A stretch of 64,000 nucleotides of DNA. Source: Desulfobacula sp. GTDB taxonomy: Bacteria; Desulfobacterota; Desulfobacteria; Desulfobacterales; Desulfobacteraceae. The notes under the pieces were generated by a model, which was given only the letters and a program-made list of their open reading frames with translations, was not told the origin of the DNA and did no database searches. The DNA lies in NCBI GenBank assembly GCA_013792075.1, contig VMSR01000202.1:1-64000 (forward strand). The letters are read 5' to 3'. Position numbers and translations under genes: made by a program. Shown one piece after another: positions 9,701 to 17,604 of this stretch (positions within the stretch are counted from its first letter, which is position 1; every line of letters starts with the position of its first letter).

Positions 9701-10099
9701 GAGTCTGATAATAAACTTGCGGAAGCCCTTGAGTGCTATGTTCAGGCAGCTCGGTTGTATAAGGGGGATTATTTTATTGAAGAGCCCTACCTGGAATGGA
9801 TCGGCCGTCCCAGGGAGATGTTCAGGTCAAAATATATTGAAATTTTACAAAAAAAAGCGCATATCCACGAGGACATGGACCAATGGCAGGCGGCAGTGGA
9901 TTCCTGGCGCGCCATTCTGGGTACGGATCCTTTTTTTGAGGAAGCCTACCAGAACCTGATGATTTTGTACGCAGATGCCGGGCGTAAAAACGAGGCGCTC
10001 CATGTGTTTAAAGAATGCCGGTCTATTCTTAAAAATGAACTGGATACAGAACCTGAATCCCAGACCTTTGAAATTTATAATAAAATTATGAACTTGTAG
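6734..10099 (+). CDS. Large MalT/LuxR-like ATPase-TPR activator with SARP-type winged helix and BTAD domain
   Basis: 1121 residues, starting at TTG that overlaps the TGA of the previous gene. The N-terminal STAND-type ATPase has Walker A G-x4-GKS (residues 37-44) and a likely Walker B in IVLDDLE (about 126-132). A long helical TPR-like middle covers about 340-830. At about 870-965 there is an OmpR/SARP winged-helix DNA-binding domain (LGEFTVRI, KNFKINLHRLRKALEP), and the last 145 residues form a bacterial transcriptional activation (BTAD) domain. Proteins of this build are signal-integrating activators that bind ATP and an inducer. The gene is the last of a four-gene coupled operon, so it is probably the transcriptional output of that system. 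Its target promoters are not known; the region just downstream (trkH) is one candidate. Confidence 0.85.
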   Translation: MTQVRYHIPLVSDSVPRQRLLDLLGGHEACRVFLVTGQAAQGKSTLVASFLQKQEQQSIWCHLTQEASDHTRLFDILINGIHGLFKDREKIRKIQIPQTTLGTREDLLRQIETLSMIFSQMDFPVNIVLDDLESLDENGSSFSFIQQMIQDNPGSVRFFLLSRTQPPLSLHQLKIKQNLIALNNEDLAFTLDETLAFFRKKSRGSHGGIVMGIREVEKILRVTEGWAGGLILVLESIRRSQDLERLPDHLSSEAFSYFSREIYETLPSPTRVFLMETSLFDVLDTRMLVDFFKDMDPVLILNELEKRNLFIQKIDSDSHWPAFKYNNLFRDFLKADLLNSLDGSAYAALHKRAGNLFWEKTFHKEAIGFFIEAKAYSDIARIIRIKGADYVITGRAEGLAECIRSLPEQMVDADPWLIFFRTMTRRIKGGKKNIQDFGQALELFRKAKDDRGVLLCTAYLIEAAVFVRQPSQVILKWILSGEKTLKSLKGKHRYTWARTLLWQQIGLGYIAGNGDIPKGISACRNAILLAQRIDNPDLLLNASVILTLGFVQSGDFTRAREMLEKIQDITQEGRHPEYRALKNITNIDYALKKGEFDLAGTLLEKSGTDIEKFGLIFLYPGFVEARAIYFVGIRQFVQALQTADHLSDFSILEGNDFYLGISHRIRAMSFLREKKYDRAMASALLAVNELGQSKRGDIHFFLARQIHGFSLFYTKQFDAARQELEVVLDYFNRIASDLVFCETSFVLGLILLGLEDKHRQADGNGEAHTYLKSGLQKAMENQYYYFPLMDDKTLAKVLVQVNILQPAATFFPTLVEDPAMAAYLCRLVSGGLGPLLLEEIVQTLAPGTPKERICLSERLKHLYKLALPKIRINTLGEFTVRINDTLLDKSVFEGAKPISLLKAIVMNGSRDIPKEILIDSLWPDASASAGEKNFKINLHRLRKALEPFPVKEFGFVYVSQKSGLVSLDLDLVCLDIDMFLTLGKSAVRLESDNKLAEALECYVQAARLYKGDYFIEEPYLEWIGRPREMFRSKYIEILQKKAHIHEDMDQWQAAVDSWRAILGTDPFFEEAYQNLMILYADAGRKNEALHVFKECRSILKNELDTEPESQTFEIYNKIMNL

Positions 10100-10189
10100 G
10101 TTGGATGGGGCTTATAATCAAAGTTTATCCCATCACAGGGTATGGGATAAGACGAAATGCTCGATTGAGATACGAATCTTGGATACAAA

Positions 10190-11644
10190 ATGAATTATAA
10201 AACCATTGCAAATGTTCTGGGAAAACTGTTGATCATTACCGGTATTTCCATGGTGTTCCCGTTGATCTGTTCCCTTTATTACGGGGAAAATGATTTGTAT
10301 GCCATTGCCGTCACCGGGCTTTTGACCATTGGTTTGGGGTATCCTTTGTGGCGGTTTTTCCGTCGGTGCAATGAATTGAACATAAAGGACGGTTTTTTCA
10401 TTGCATTTTTCGGATGGATTCTAATTTCAGCTGTTTCCGGCCTGCCGTATATGATCCATGGATCCATTCCCTCCTTCACCGATGCCTTTTTTGAGATGAT
10501 GTCCGGCTATACCACCACGGGTTCCACCATACTGACGGATATTGAAATCCTTCCCCATGGGTTGTTGTTCTGGCGCAGTCAAACCCATTTGCTGGGGGGC
10601 ATGGGCTTTTTAACATTGACCATCATTTTTTTGCCCCATGGGATGGGGGGGGTGCGCATATTCAGGGCGGAATCCAGTCCAGGTCAGGTTATCACCCGGG
10701 AAAAGTTTATCCCCCGGAACCGGGATACCATGGTCTGGCTCTGGGGAATCTATATCGGTCTGAACATTTTAGAAACCCTTTTGCTGTGCCTGGGCGGCAT
10801 GTCCATTTTCGATTCCCTGTGTCATTCTTTCGGAACCGTATCAACCTCCGGCTACTCTCCCTATAACGCCAGCATCGGGCACTATAACAATGCCTATTTT
10901 GACTGGGTGATTATTGTGTTCATGTTTCTGGGCGGTATGACCTTTATGATTTTTTATCACGTAATGCAGGGAAACTGGCGGGTGATAAAGAACAATACGG
11001 AATTGCGCTGGTATCTGATGGCCCTGGTCTTTTTCTGCGCAGTCGTGTCATGGATATTGTGGAAAGAGAATACCTATAACTTCATTGATTCCATCCGGTA
11101 TGCCACCTTCCAGGTCACTTCCATTCTCACCACCACAGGATTTACCACGGCCGACTATGAACTCTGGCCCCAGTCAGCCCAGATGTTTCTCTATGTGGTC
11201 TGTTTCATCGGTGCCTGTGCCGGATCCACCACCAGCGGTATTAAAATCGTTCACTATGTCCTGATTGTTAAATTCGGGGTTGCCATCATCAAACAGATTT
11301 TTTTCCGGCCAATGGCTGTGGTCTCGGTCCATTTGAACCAGCGGCCCGTGGACTCCCAGATTATCCATTTGGCGGTTTTTTATTTTATCGCAAATATTTT
11401 TCTGATCCTGGGAGGCGGATGTGTCATGACCCTTGTGGATCCCATGGATATTACCACTGCCATGAGTTCGGTGATCGCAGCCCTGATGAACATCGGTCCT
11501 GGATTTGGCCAGGTGGGTCCGTCCCAAAATTTTGCCTTTATTTCCGATGCCGGCAAATGGTTCTTATCCTGGAACATGCTGGTGGGAAGGCTGGAAATGT
11601 TTTCAGCCCTGGTCATTTTTTATCCGTCTTTCTGGAAGAAGTAG
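10190..11644 (+). CDS. trkH: Trk/Ktr potassium uptake channel subunit TrkH
   Basis: 484 residues, strongly hydrophobic, about ten membrane segments, the usual length of TrkH. The four re-entrant pore loops that form the K+ filter can be found: TTTGST (about residue 105), VSTSGYS (about 220), TTTGFTT (about 318) and NIGPGFG (about 435). TrkH is the ion-conducting inner-membrane subunit and needs the NAD(H)/nucleotide-binding TrkA protein, which is encoded convergently immediately downstream. The start ATG at 10190 lacks an obvious strong Shine-Dalgarno sequence. The 90-base gap before it holds a short inverted repeat around TTATCCCATC / GGTATGGGATAA. Confidence 0.92.
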   Translation: MNYKTIANVLGKLLIITGISMVFPLICSLYYGENDLYAIAVTGLLTIGLGYPLWRFFRRCNELNIKDGFFIAFFGWILISAVSGLPYMIHGSIPSFTDAFFEMMSGYTTTGSTILTDIEILPHGLLFWRSQTHLLGGMGFLTLTIIFLPHGMGGVRIFRAESSPGQVITREKFIPRNRDTMVWLWGIYIGLNILETLLLCLGGMSIFDSLCHSFGTVSTSGYSPYNASIGHYNNAYFDWVIIVFMFLGGMTFMIFYHVMQGNWRVIKNNTELRWYLMALVFFCAVVSWILWKENTYNFIDSIRYATFQVTSILTTTGFTTADYELWPQSAQMFLYVVCFIGACAGSTTSGIKIVHYVLIVKFGVAIIKQIFFRPMAVVSVHLNQRPVDSQIIHLAVFYFIANIFLILGGGCVMTLVDPMDITTAMSSVIAALMNIGPGFGQVGPSQNFAFISDAGKWFLSWNMLVGRLEMFSALVIFYPSFWKK

Positions 11645-11662
11645 TCTGACCCCAATATGCCA

Positions 11663-13081
11663 CTAGGCCAGAAATAATTTCTGGACATCCTTCAGGTGTT
11701 GGGACATGCAGATCACAATCACCCGCTCATCGGCTTGAATATGGGTGTTTCCAACGGCAACCTGCCAGTCGCCGTCTTTGTGGATGCCTCCGATCATTAT
11801 TTTATTCGTGTAATAGGAACTGAGTTTGGAAAGGGGCTTGCGGGTAATGGGCGAGTGCTGGGCTGCAACAATTTCAACCATCTCCGCATCAAACCCATGG
11901 AGATGGGCCACGGAAATAAGTTCTCCCCTGCGAATGAATTTGAGAATCTTGTTGCTGGCCAGAATTTTTTTGTTCATGGCGATGTCCGATCCCATTGTTG
12001 CCGCCAGAACCACATAATCTTCCTTGGTCACCATGGCAATACATTTTGTCTGCTTGATGGTGGACGAATTGTTTTTGCTTGAATTGTGCTGGGTCATCAA
12101 ATGCTTGGCCAGCACACAGCTCATGATATTGGTTTCATTTTCTCCGGTGGCGGCAATAAAGGTATCCATTTCCAGGAGCCCTGCGGAAATCAGGGCATCG
12201 GAGTCCGAACCGTCTCCTTGAAGAATTTCTGCATTTTTCAGTGCAAAGGAGAGCTCCTTGGCGGCGGTTTCATCCTTTTCTATGAGTCTTACCGCAACTG
12301 TTTTCCCCAATAGTTCAGCTATGCGTCGTCCCACAAGTCCCCCACCGATGATCATCACATTGTGCTGGGCCTGCTGTTCAACACCCGTCAAGGCCATGAG
12401 CTGGGTTAGATTTTGGCTGCCGGCCATGAAAAAGGCCTGATCCTGGGGCAAAAGTTCATCTTCCCCGCTGGGAATGATGGTGGTTATTCCCCGGGTCATG
12501 GCAACAACCCGAAAGGGAAAATCCTGGTATTCCCGGGAGATGTCTTTGAGTTTTTTGTGGGCAAGGGGCGATTTTTCCTGGATGCGGGTGGCCATGGCCT
12601 GTATTTGGCCTTTGGCAACGTCAATGATGTCGTTTCCTGCCCTTAGTTTGATCAGTCTGAAAATTTCCTGGGCAGCCAGCTCTTCCGGGTGGATGATCAA
12701 ATCAATCTTAAGATCTTTTGCCGTCATGAGGGAATCGTTGCTTCCAAACTCGGTGGAGCGTACCCGGGCTATTTTGCGGGGGATGCCAAAACGGTGGGCA
12801 ATCTGGCAGCTCATCATATTTACGGCATCATTGTTGGTGACCGCAATCATATAATCCATTTTTTCGGCCCCAACTTCCCGCCAGCATTCGATACTCATGG
12901 CATTCCCCTGGATCAGGCGGGCATCTATATTGCCGTCGGCATGGCGGAGTAATGCCCCATCCGGCTCAATGGCCGTAATTGCATACCCTTCATGGACCAG
13001 GCGTTTGGCCAGGTAGTACCCCACGCCCCCCAGTCCTAGAATCAGAATGTTGGTGGATTTGGCCGGTTTATTCGCAATCAT
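11663..13081 (-). CDS. trkA: Trk potassium transport regulatory subunit TrkA
   Basis: 472 residues with the TrkA duplication: two RCK units, each a Rossmann domain plus a small C-terminal RCK_C domain. The first nucleotide-binding motif is LGLGGVG (about residues 16-22); the second is IGGGLVGRRIAELL (about 245). It binds NAD(H) or other nucleotides at the cytoplasmic face and gates TrkH. It is convergent with trkH, only 18 bases separating the two stops, an unusual arrangement because the partners are often in one operon. The upstream region contains AGGAAG before the ATG. Confidence 0.92.
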   Translation of the reverse strand: MIANKPAKSTNILILGLGGVGYYLAKRLVHEGYAITAIEPDGALLRHADGNIDARLIQGNAMSIECWREVGAEKMDYMIAVTNNDAVNMMSCQIAHRFGIPRKIARVRSTEFGSNDSLMTAKDLKIDLIIHPEELAAQEIFRLIKLRAGNDIIDVAKGQIQAMATRIQEKSPLAHKKLKDISREYQDFPFRVVAMTRGITTIIPSGEDELLPQDQAFFMAGSQNLTQLMALTGVEQQAQHNVMIIGGGLVGRRIAELLGKTVAVRLIEKDETAAKELSFALKNAEILQGDGSDSDALISAGLLEMDTFIAATGENETNIMSCVLAKHLMTQHNSSKNNSSTIKQTKCIAMVTKEDYVVLAATMGSDIAMNKKILASNKILKFIRRGELISVAHLHGFDAEMVEIVAAQHSPITRKPLSKLSSYYTNKIMIGGIHKDGDWQVAVGNTHIQADERVIVICMSQHLKDVQKLFLA

Positions 13082-13187
13082 ATATCCAAGGTCTTCCTTT
13101 GCTGGTCAGTTGAAGGATCAATTATGATAGGCCTTGAGGTCGGCGTATCCAATCTTCTGCTCTTTTGCAAGAGATACCACTCAAATA

Positions 13188-14003
13188 CTAGAGCGGCTGA
13201 TTTTTGTCAACTTCATCCCGGGCGGAGGTGTGTTTCATTTTGCAGTCTGCATTTTTGGCACAAACCTGACAGAAGCTGCCGGCCCGGGCTGTCTCATATC
13301 CCGGACCCAAACCGATCAGACAGGAAATTGTTTTAAACGGCGAGAGAACCGCATTTTTTTGAATTTTTACATTTATTTTTTCCAGGGGCAAGAGTGAGCA
13401 TAGCTTTATCTGCTCTTCGAGCTTCCACCCGTGGACCGACCCTGGACTCAAAAAAGGACCCAGGCCCATTTTTGTTGCCAGGGCTTTTTTTTGGGCCAAT
13501 AGGTTTATATGATTCCCCACCTTTTCAAGGACAATTAACCCGATCAGATCAAGCAGATAAGATGTGAGCAAATCACCCCGTTGGGAGGCTTTTTGGGATT
13601 TGTGTTCAAGGGCCGGGCCTGCGGTGTAAACCGCGACAAGGGAATGCCGTGCATGGGTTAAAAATTTTATGGAATCTCCAAAGTCAAAGGTCACCTGTTT
13701 TTCAGGGGCTTGAATGAGATGGCCGCAGGTATCGGTTTGTGTCAGCTGAAAGCCAAACCAGGCGTATACGGCTGCGGGTTTCCATATGTTTTTAACGCTT
13801 TGAAGAATTTTTTCGGCTGTTTTCAGCACTTCAAGGTTCCGGCCTGAAGGGTCAATCTTTTGTTCAAGGTCCAGGGAACTCACATGGATTTTTATATGGG
13901 TCAGCACCTGGGGCTTTGAATTGAAGGGTTTCAAAAACGCCTCATTCCTTTTTTGGGTTTGGTTTTGGCCGTCAGGAGAGGTCAAAGGTTTCCATGATGG
14001 CAC
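13188..14003 (-). CDS. MetH activation-domain-like (corrinoid reactivation) protein
   Basis: 271 residues. The central and C-terminal parts match the B12-dependent methionine synthase activation fold: AVYTAGPALE, a helix LLTSYLLDLIGLIVLEKVGNH, the SPG..HGWKLEEQ motif, then LSPFKTISCLIGLG, and a C-terminal C-x2-C-x5-C group (CQVCAKNADC). In MetH that domain binds S-adenosylmethionine for reductive remethylation of cob(II)alamin. Stand-alone versions occur beside corrinoid-protein genes. The ATG at 14003 overlaps the end of cobQ by 32 bases; a later GTG (near residue 33) is possible but has no better ribosome-binding site. Its place at the end of the cobamide operon supports a role in corrinoid enzyme activation. 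The exact partner is unknown. Confidence 0.65.
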   Translation of the reverse strand: MPSWKPLTSPDGQNQTQKRNEAFLKPFNSKPQVLTHIKIHVSSLDLEQKIDPSGRNLEVLKTAEKILQSVKNIWKPAAVYAWFGFQLTQTDTCGHLIQAPEKQVTFDFGDSIKFLTHARHSLVAVYTAGPALEHKSQKASQRGDLLTSYLLDLIGLIVLEKVGNHINLLAQKKALATKMGLGPFLSPGSVHGWKLEEQIKLCSLLPLEKINVKIQKNAVLSPFKTISCLIGLGPGYETARAGSFCQVCAKNADCKMKHTSARDEVDKNQPL

Positions 14004-15462
14004 CCAGGTCTATATGGTGTTCAAAATGTTTTTTGAGCTGGGTATAATTGTGCTCTTTTTCAGAAACAAAATTTTTTTCCATTGAGAGTTTATTCCCGAG
14101 CCCGATGGATTCCAGCCATTTTTTTGTGATGTCGGGAGAATCAAACATGCCGTGCATATAGGTTCCGGCAATCCTGTGATCCTCTGACACGCATCCGTCA
14201 AAATCATTACAGTCTTCCTGGTTTCTTTTGTGGACCTTGAACAGGGGATATCCTCCATCATTTTGGGTGTATCCCATGTGTATCTCATAGCCTTTTCCAG
14301 GTGTGTTGTACCAGGAAAAAGAGCTGAGGGTGGTGATTTTAGGCGCCTTTAATATGGTTCTAACCGGCAGAAGGTTCAACCCGGGAGTCCTGCCGGGTTC
14401 CCCTTCATGTCCTTCCGGGTCGTCAACACTTTTTCCCAGAATCTGGTAACCGCCGCAGATCCCCAGGATATGTCCTTTTGATGCGGCATATTCCTGGATT
14501 TTTGTGTCCCATCCTTGTGCCCGAAGCCACTGGATATCGTCTCTTGTGTTTTTTGATCCCGGAATAATTACGGCCGAAAACCGTGACAGGTCCATGGGGG
14601 TATCAACAAAGACGACCTGAAGTCCCTTGACAGATCCCAGGGCATGGAAATCTGTAAAATTGGAAATGTGGGAAAGCCGGATTACGGCAATGGCCGGCTC
14701 CTCGGTGTTCAGGGATGAAAGTGGACGGCAGGATTCAATTTCAACAGAATCTTCAGCATCAATCCTAAAATGGGAATACCATGGCAGAACCCCGAAAACC
14801 GGTTTACCCGTTTTGGTTTCAATCCAGGAAACCCCGTCTTTGAACAGAGAAATATCTCCCCTGAACCGATTTATAATAAAGCCTTTGATCCTGTCCTGGT
14901 ATTTTGGGGGAAGGCATTCCAGGGTGCCGACGATCTGGCCGAAAACACCGCCCCTGTGGATATCGGCAACCAGAATGACATCTGCCTCTGCATATTCTGC
15001 CATGGGAAAATTGACAATGTCCGAGGGCATGAGGTTCACTTCTGCACAAGACCCGGCGCCTTCCAGAACGATGAGGTCATGGCGGCTTTGGAGCCTGTCA
15101 TAGGCCTGGCAGGCGGCAGTAAAATACCGGGCTTTTTTGTGGTGATATGCGGATGCCGTGCTGTTCTCAAAGGCCACTCCATTTAAAACAACCTGGGAGC
15201 CCAGGTCTCCTGTGGGTTTGAGCAGCACCGGGTTCATGTCCACATGGGGAGGGATTCTGGCGGCCTCTGCCTGGACAATCTGGGCCCGCCCCATTTCCAG
15301 CCCTTCGGGGGTGATGCCCGAGTTGTTGGACATGTTCTGGGCTTTAAAGGGTGCAACATCAAAGTTTCTATCGGCCAGGGATCTGCAGATGGCTGCTGCA
15401 ACAATGCTTTTTCCCACGTCAGAGCCGGTACCAAAGACGGCCAGGGCTTTTTTTTGTTTCAT
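13972..15462 (-). CDS. cobQ: Cobyric acid synthase (glutamine-dependent amidase)
   Basis: 496 residues, normal length for CobQ/CbiP. It catalyses ATP- and glutamine-dependent amidation of adenosylcobyrinic acid a,c-diamide at four side chains to cobyric acid. The N-terminal dethiobiotin-synthetase-like ATPase has FGTGSDVGKS, and FKAQNMSNNSG is the family signature. The C-terminal class-I glutamine amidotransferase domain has the nucleophile Cys (about 336) in ILGICGGYQILG and the catalytic His in GTYMHGMF. The start overlaps the stop of cobO (ATGA), showing translational coupling. Confidence 0.95.
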   Translation of the reverse strand: MKQKKALAVFGTGSDVGKSIVAAAICRSLADRNFDVAPFKAQNMSNNSGITPEGLEMGRAQIVQAEAARIPPHVDMNPVLLKPTGDLGSQVVLNGVAFENSTASAYHHKKARYFTAACQAYDRLQSRHDLIVLEGAGSCAEVNLMPSDIVNFPMAEYAEADVILVADIHRGGVFGQIVGTLECLPPKYQDRIKGFIINRFRGDISLFKDGVSWIETKTGKPVFGVLPWYSHFRIDAEDSVEIESCRPLSSLNTEEPAIAVIRLSHISNFTDFHALGSVKGLQVVFVDTPMDLSRFSAVIIPGSKNTRDDIQWLRAQGWDTKIQEYAASKGHILGICGGYQILGKSVDDPEGHEGEPGRTPGLNLLPVRTILKAPKITTLSSFSWYNTPGKGYEIHMGYTQNDGGYPLFKVHKRNQEDCNDFDGCVSEDHRIAGTYMHGMFDSPDITKKWLESIGLGNKLSMEKNFVSEKEHNYTQLKKHFEHHIDLGAIMETFDLS

Positions 15463-15974
15463 TTTTCGATTCCGATCCTTGCCTTTACCCCTTGTTGGTA
15501 ATAATGCTTTATTTCCTTCATTTCCACCACCAGGTCTGCCCGCTCCATAATGGCCGGGGTTGCCCCCCGTCCAGTGACAACAAGCTCCACATGTGCGGGT
15601 TTTGCGTTAAAAAGATCCAGAAGGGATTGTTCAGTGATAATGCCAAAGTAGAGGGCCACATTGCCCTCGTCCATAATGACCAGGTCATGGGCGCCTTGGG
15701 TGAGGATCTCAAAAATTTTTTTATACCCATTGATCCCGGCTTTTTTGTCATCCTCAGAGGGCTTGCCTCTTACAAATTTTCCCAGGCCAAATTGTTCCAC
15801 GGTTATCTGGTCTGGAAATCGGGCAAGCGCTTTCATTTCAGAGTATTTTCCGGATTTTAAAAATTGTCCGATAAACACTTTTTTCCCGGCACCGACGGCC
15901 CTTATGGCAAGTCCCAGGGCAGAGGTGGTTTTGCCTTTACCATTGCCTGTATAAATTTGGATATATCCTTCCAT
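15459..15974 (-). CDS. cobO: Cob(I)yrinic acid a,c-diamide adenosyltransferase (CobA/CobO/BtuR type)
   Basis: 171 residues, the usual size. It transfers the adenosyl group of ATP to the cobalt of corrinoids. The unusual P-loop YTGNGKGKTTSALG (residues 8-21) is the family hallmark, followed by FLKSGKYSE and, later, DLVIMDEGNVALYFG and ELVVTGRGATP. It lies between cobJ (80-base gap) and cobQ (4-base overlap) on the same strand, so all probably belong to one operon. Confidence 0.95.
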   Translation of the reverse strand: MEGYIQIYTGNGKGKTTSALGLAIRAVGAGKKVFIGQFLKSGKYSEMKALARFPDQITVEQFGLGKFVRGKPSEDDKKAGINGYKKIFEILTQGAHDLVIMDEGNVALYFGIITEQSLLDLFNAKPAHVELVVTGRGATPAIMERADLVVEMKEIKHYYQQGVKARIGIEK

Positions 15975-16054
15975 GAAGTCCTGTCTCCCGTGGCTGTTGA
16001 TGGCTTGCCTACCAGCAAGTACATAAAAAAAAGTTATGCGGCAGTGTTCCTTTT

Positions 16055-16867
16055 TTATAATGCATATTTTTTTGAATATCCCCTGGGGGTGTACATGAAA
16101 TCAAGATATGCCGTGGATGCGCTATTGCCAACAAACAGGACCGTCTGCATGTTGACCTGGGCTTTGTCCATCTCGCCCAGGCAAACAATTGTCACCTGCT
16201 GCTGTTCTCTCATGGCCGAGGTTACAATTCCCACAGGCGTTTTGGGGTCTCTATATTCAGCAATGATTTCCCGGGCCCTTGCCAGCTGCCAGTCTCTTTT
16301 TTTGCTTTTCGGGTTGTAAATGGCAATGACAAAATCGGCCATGGCAGCGGCATGAAGTCTTTTTTCAATGGTTTCCCAGGGGGTTAAAAGATCACTGAGG
16401 CTGATGACGGCAAAATCATGGGTCAGGGGCGCACCCACAAGAGATGCCCCGGCCGCAAGGGCGGGGATCCCGGGAACGATTTCAATTTCCAGGGTGTTTT
16501 TTTGGGCATGGGGCAAGGTTTCGGACGGGTATCGTACCAGGTTCAGCCCTTTTTTTTGGCAGAGCTCAAATACAAGGCCTGCCATGGCATAGATACCGGA
16601 ATCCCCCCCTGATACCAGGGCACAGGCTTTTCCGGAAAGGGCTTCAAAAATGGCTTTTTCAACCCGTTCCACCTCCTTGGTCATGCCGGTGGAAATGATC
16701 TGTTTGTCCTTGATAACCGGTCGTATAAGGTCAATATAGGTGGTATATCCTGCAATGGAATCGGCCTGGTTTAATAGTTCAAGGGCCCGGGGAGCCATAT
16801 AACACAGGTCTCCGGGGCCGGTTCCGATGACAAAAAGCCGGGGCCTTTTGTGGGTATCGTTTAACAT
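16055..16867 (-). CDS. cobJ: Precorrin-3B / cobalt-precorrin-3 C17-methyltransferase
   Basis: 270 residues of the tetrapyrrole methylase family. LFVIGTGPGD (residues 11-20) is the SAM-binding start, SGGDSGIYAMAG follows at about 85-96, EIVPGIPALAAGASLVGAPLTHDFAVISLSD is the stretch typical of CobJ/CbiH, and IYNPKSKKRDWQL lies near residue 180. It methylates C17 with ring contraction in cobamide synthesis. A good ribosome-binding site (AGGAG) sits before the ATG, inside what looks like a leftover of cobM. Upstream in the same frame, the sequence stays open into that cobM remnant. Confidence 0.93.
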   Translation of the reverse strand: MLNDTHKRPRLFVIGTGPGDLCYMAPRALELLNQADSIAGYTTYIDLIRPVIKDKQIISTGMTKEVERVEKAIFEALSGKACALVSGGDSGIYAMAGLVFELCQKKGLNLVRYPSETLPHAQKNTLEIEIVPGIPALAAGASLVGAPLTHDFAVISLSDLLTPWETIEKRLHAAAMADFVIAIYNPKSKKRDWQLARAREIIAEYRDPKTPVGIVTSAMREQQQVTIVCLGEMDKAQVNMQTVLFVGNSASTAYLDFMYTPRGYSKKYAL

Positions 16868-17012
16868 TCGTGTGTTACTCCTATCTTCTGGTGCAAAAAT
16901 ATCAGCATATAGTATCAGATCGGCTTCTTCAAGGGCTTTTCGACCTTTTTCAATAATGGGATACTTCGTTGCCGGCCCCTGGGAAAAAGACTGTACTTCT
17001 TTGATAAATCAT
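16868..17012 (-). pseudogene. 5' remnant of cobM/cbiF (precorrin-4 C11-methyltransferase)
   Basis: Read leftward from ATG at 17012, one frame gives an N-terminus ending in FFPGAGNEV, like the GAGPGD start of CobM. A frame change near 16970 then gives KGRKALEEADLILYADIFAPED, which closely follows the CobM pattern KG...LEEADLVLYAGSLV. The remaining about 200 codons of a normal CobM are absent and cobJ begins directly. The order cobM-cobJ is common in cobamide operons, so an internal deletion plus a frameshift explains the remnant. Confidence rests on motif recognition by eye. Confidence 0.6.
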
Positions 17013-17149
17013 GTTGTATCTATCAGATCATTGGAAGAGATAAAAGAGCTTGAAGCCTTTTGCTAAAATATCCTGATCTGGAGCAAAAATTTGTTTTTGA
17101 TCCCATGCAGGGCAGGTAAAATGGATGAAGGGCCTGAAAGGAAGCGCAT

Positions 17150-17590
17150 ATGTCAGAGGGATCGCCAATTTATCAAAGGGAAGCGTTAATTGAACTGCAA
17201 AAACGCACAAAGGCCTTTAAACGAAAAACCGGGCGCCGTCCCAGGATTCTTCTGTCCGGCAAAGATGAAACGCAGATGAAAGCCCTTGCCCTCGTATATT
17301 CGGACGCAGGATTTGATGTGGATATCAGCCCTGTCTGTGTGACGCCGGAACTTGTGGCCAGAATGGCAGTGGACAATGATGTCCATGTTGTGGGGCTTGT
17401 GGGATCCGGGTCAGGTCAAAGGTTTCCGAAGGAAGATCTTATCAGAAAATTGGAAGCCATCGGGGCCGGTGATATAAAACTGGTCGCAGACAATGGGCAA
17501 TTGCTTGAACACAAGAACAACCAAAATCAAGACTTCAAGATTCCGGCATCCCAATTTGTAAGCCAGGCCCTGACCCTTATCAATGGTTGA
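17150..17590 (+). CDS. Small B12-binding-fold protein resembling the C-terminal domain of methylmalonyl-CoA mutase, lacking the cobalt-ligand His
   Basis: 146 residues after a good AAGGAAG site. Residues about 28-120 follow the B12-binding domain of acyl-CoA mutases: RPRILLSGKDETQMKALAL, AGFDVDISPVCVTPELVARMAVDNDVHVVGL, then ELIRKLEAIGAGDIKLVADN. In true cobalamin-binding domains the first loop is D-x-H-x-x-G. Here the equivalent residues read D-E-T-Q-M-K, so the lower-ligand His and the Gly are missing. It may bind cobamide base-on or another ligand, act as a decoy or regulator, or have lost B12 binding. It is divergent from the cobamide genes, which hints at a related role. Confidence 0.7.
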   Translation: MSEGSPIYQREALIELQKRTKAFKRKTGRRPRILLSGKDETQMKALALVYSDAGFDVDISPVCVTPELVARMAVDNDVHVVGLVGSGSGQRFPKEDLIRKLEAIGAGDIKLVADNGQLLEHKNNQNQDFKIPASQFVSQALTLING

Positions 17591-17604
17591 TCAGCCTGCA
17601 GGGG

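Noticed and set aside
2930-10099. ABC transporter operon
   Set aside because: Only the binding protein is present; the adjoining genes are signalling proteins and no permease or transport ATPase is encoded.
16827-17066. 79-codon rightward open frame
   Set aside because: It lies antisense to the cobM remnant and the start of cobJ and shows no protein features.
17013-17149. Cobalamin riboswitch before the cob genes
   Set aside because: No B12-box-like conserved sequence or the usual long structured leader was found on either strand here.
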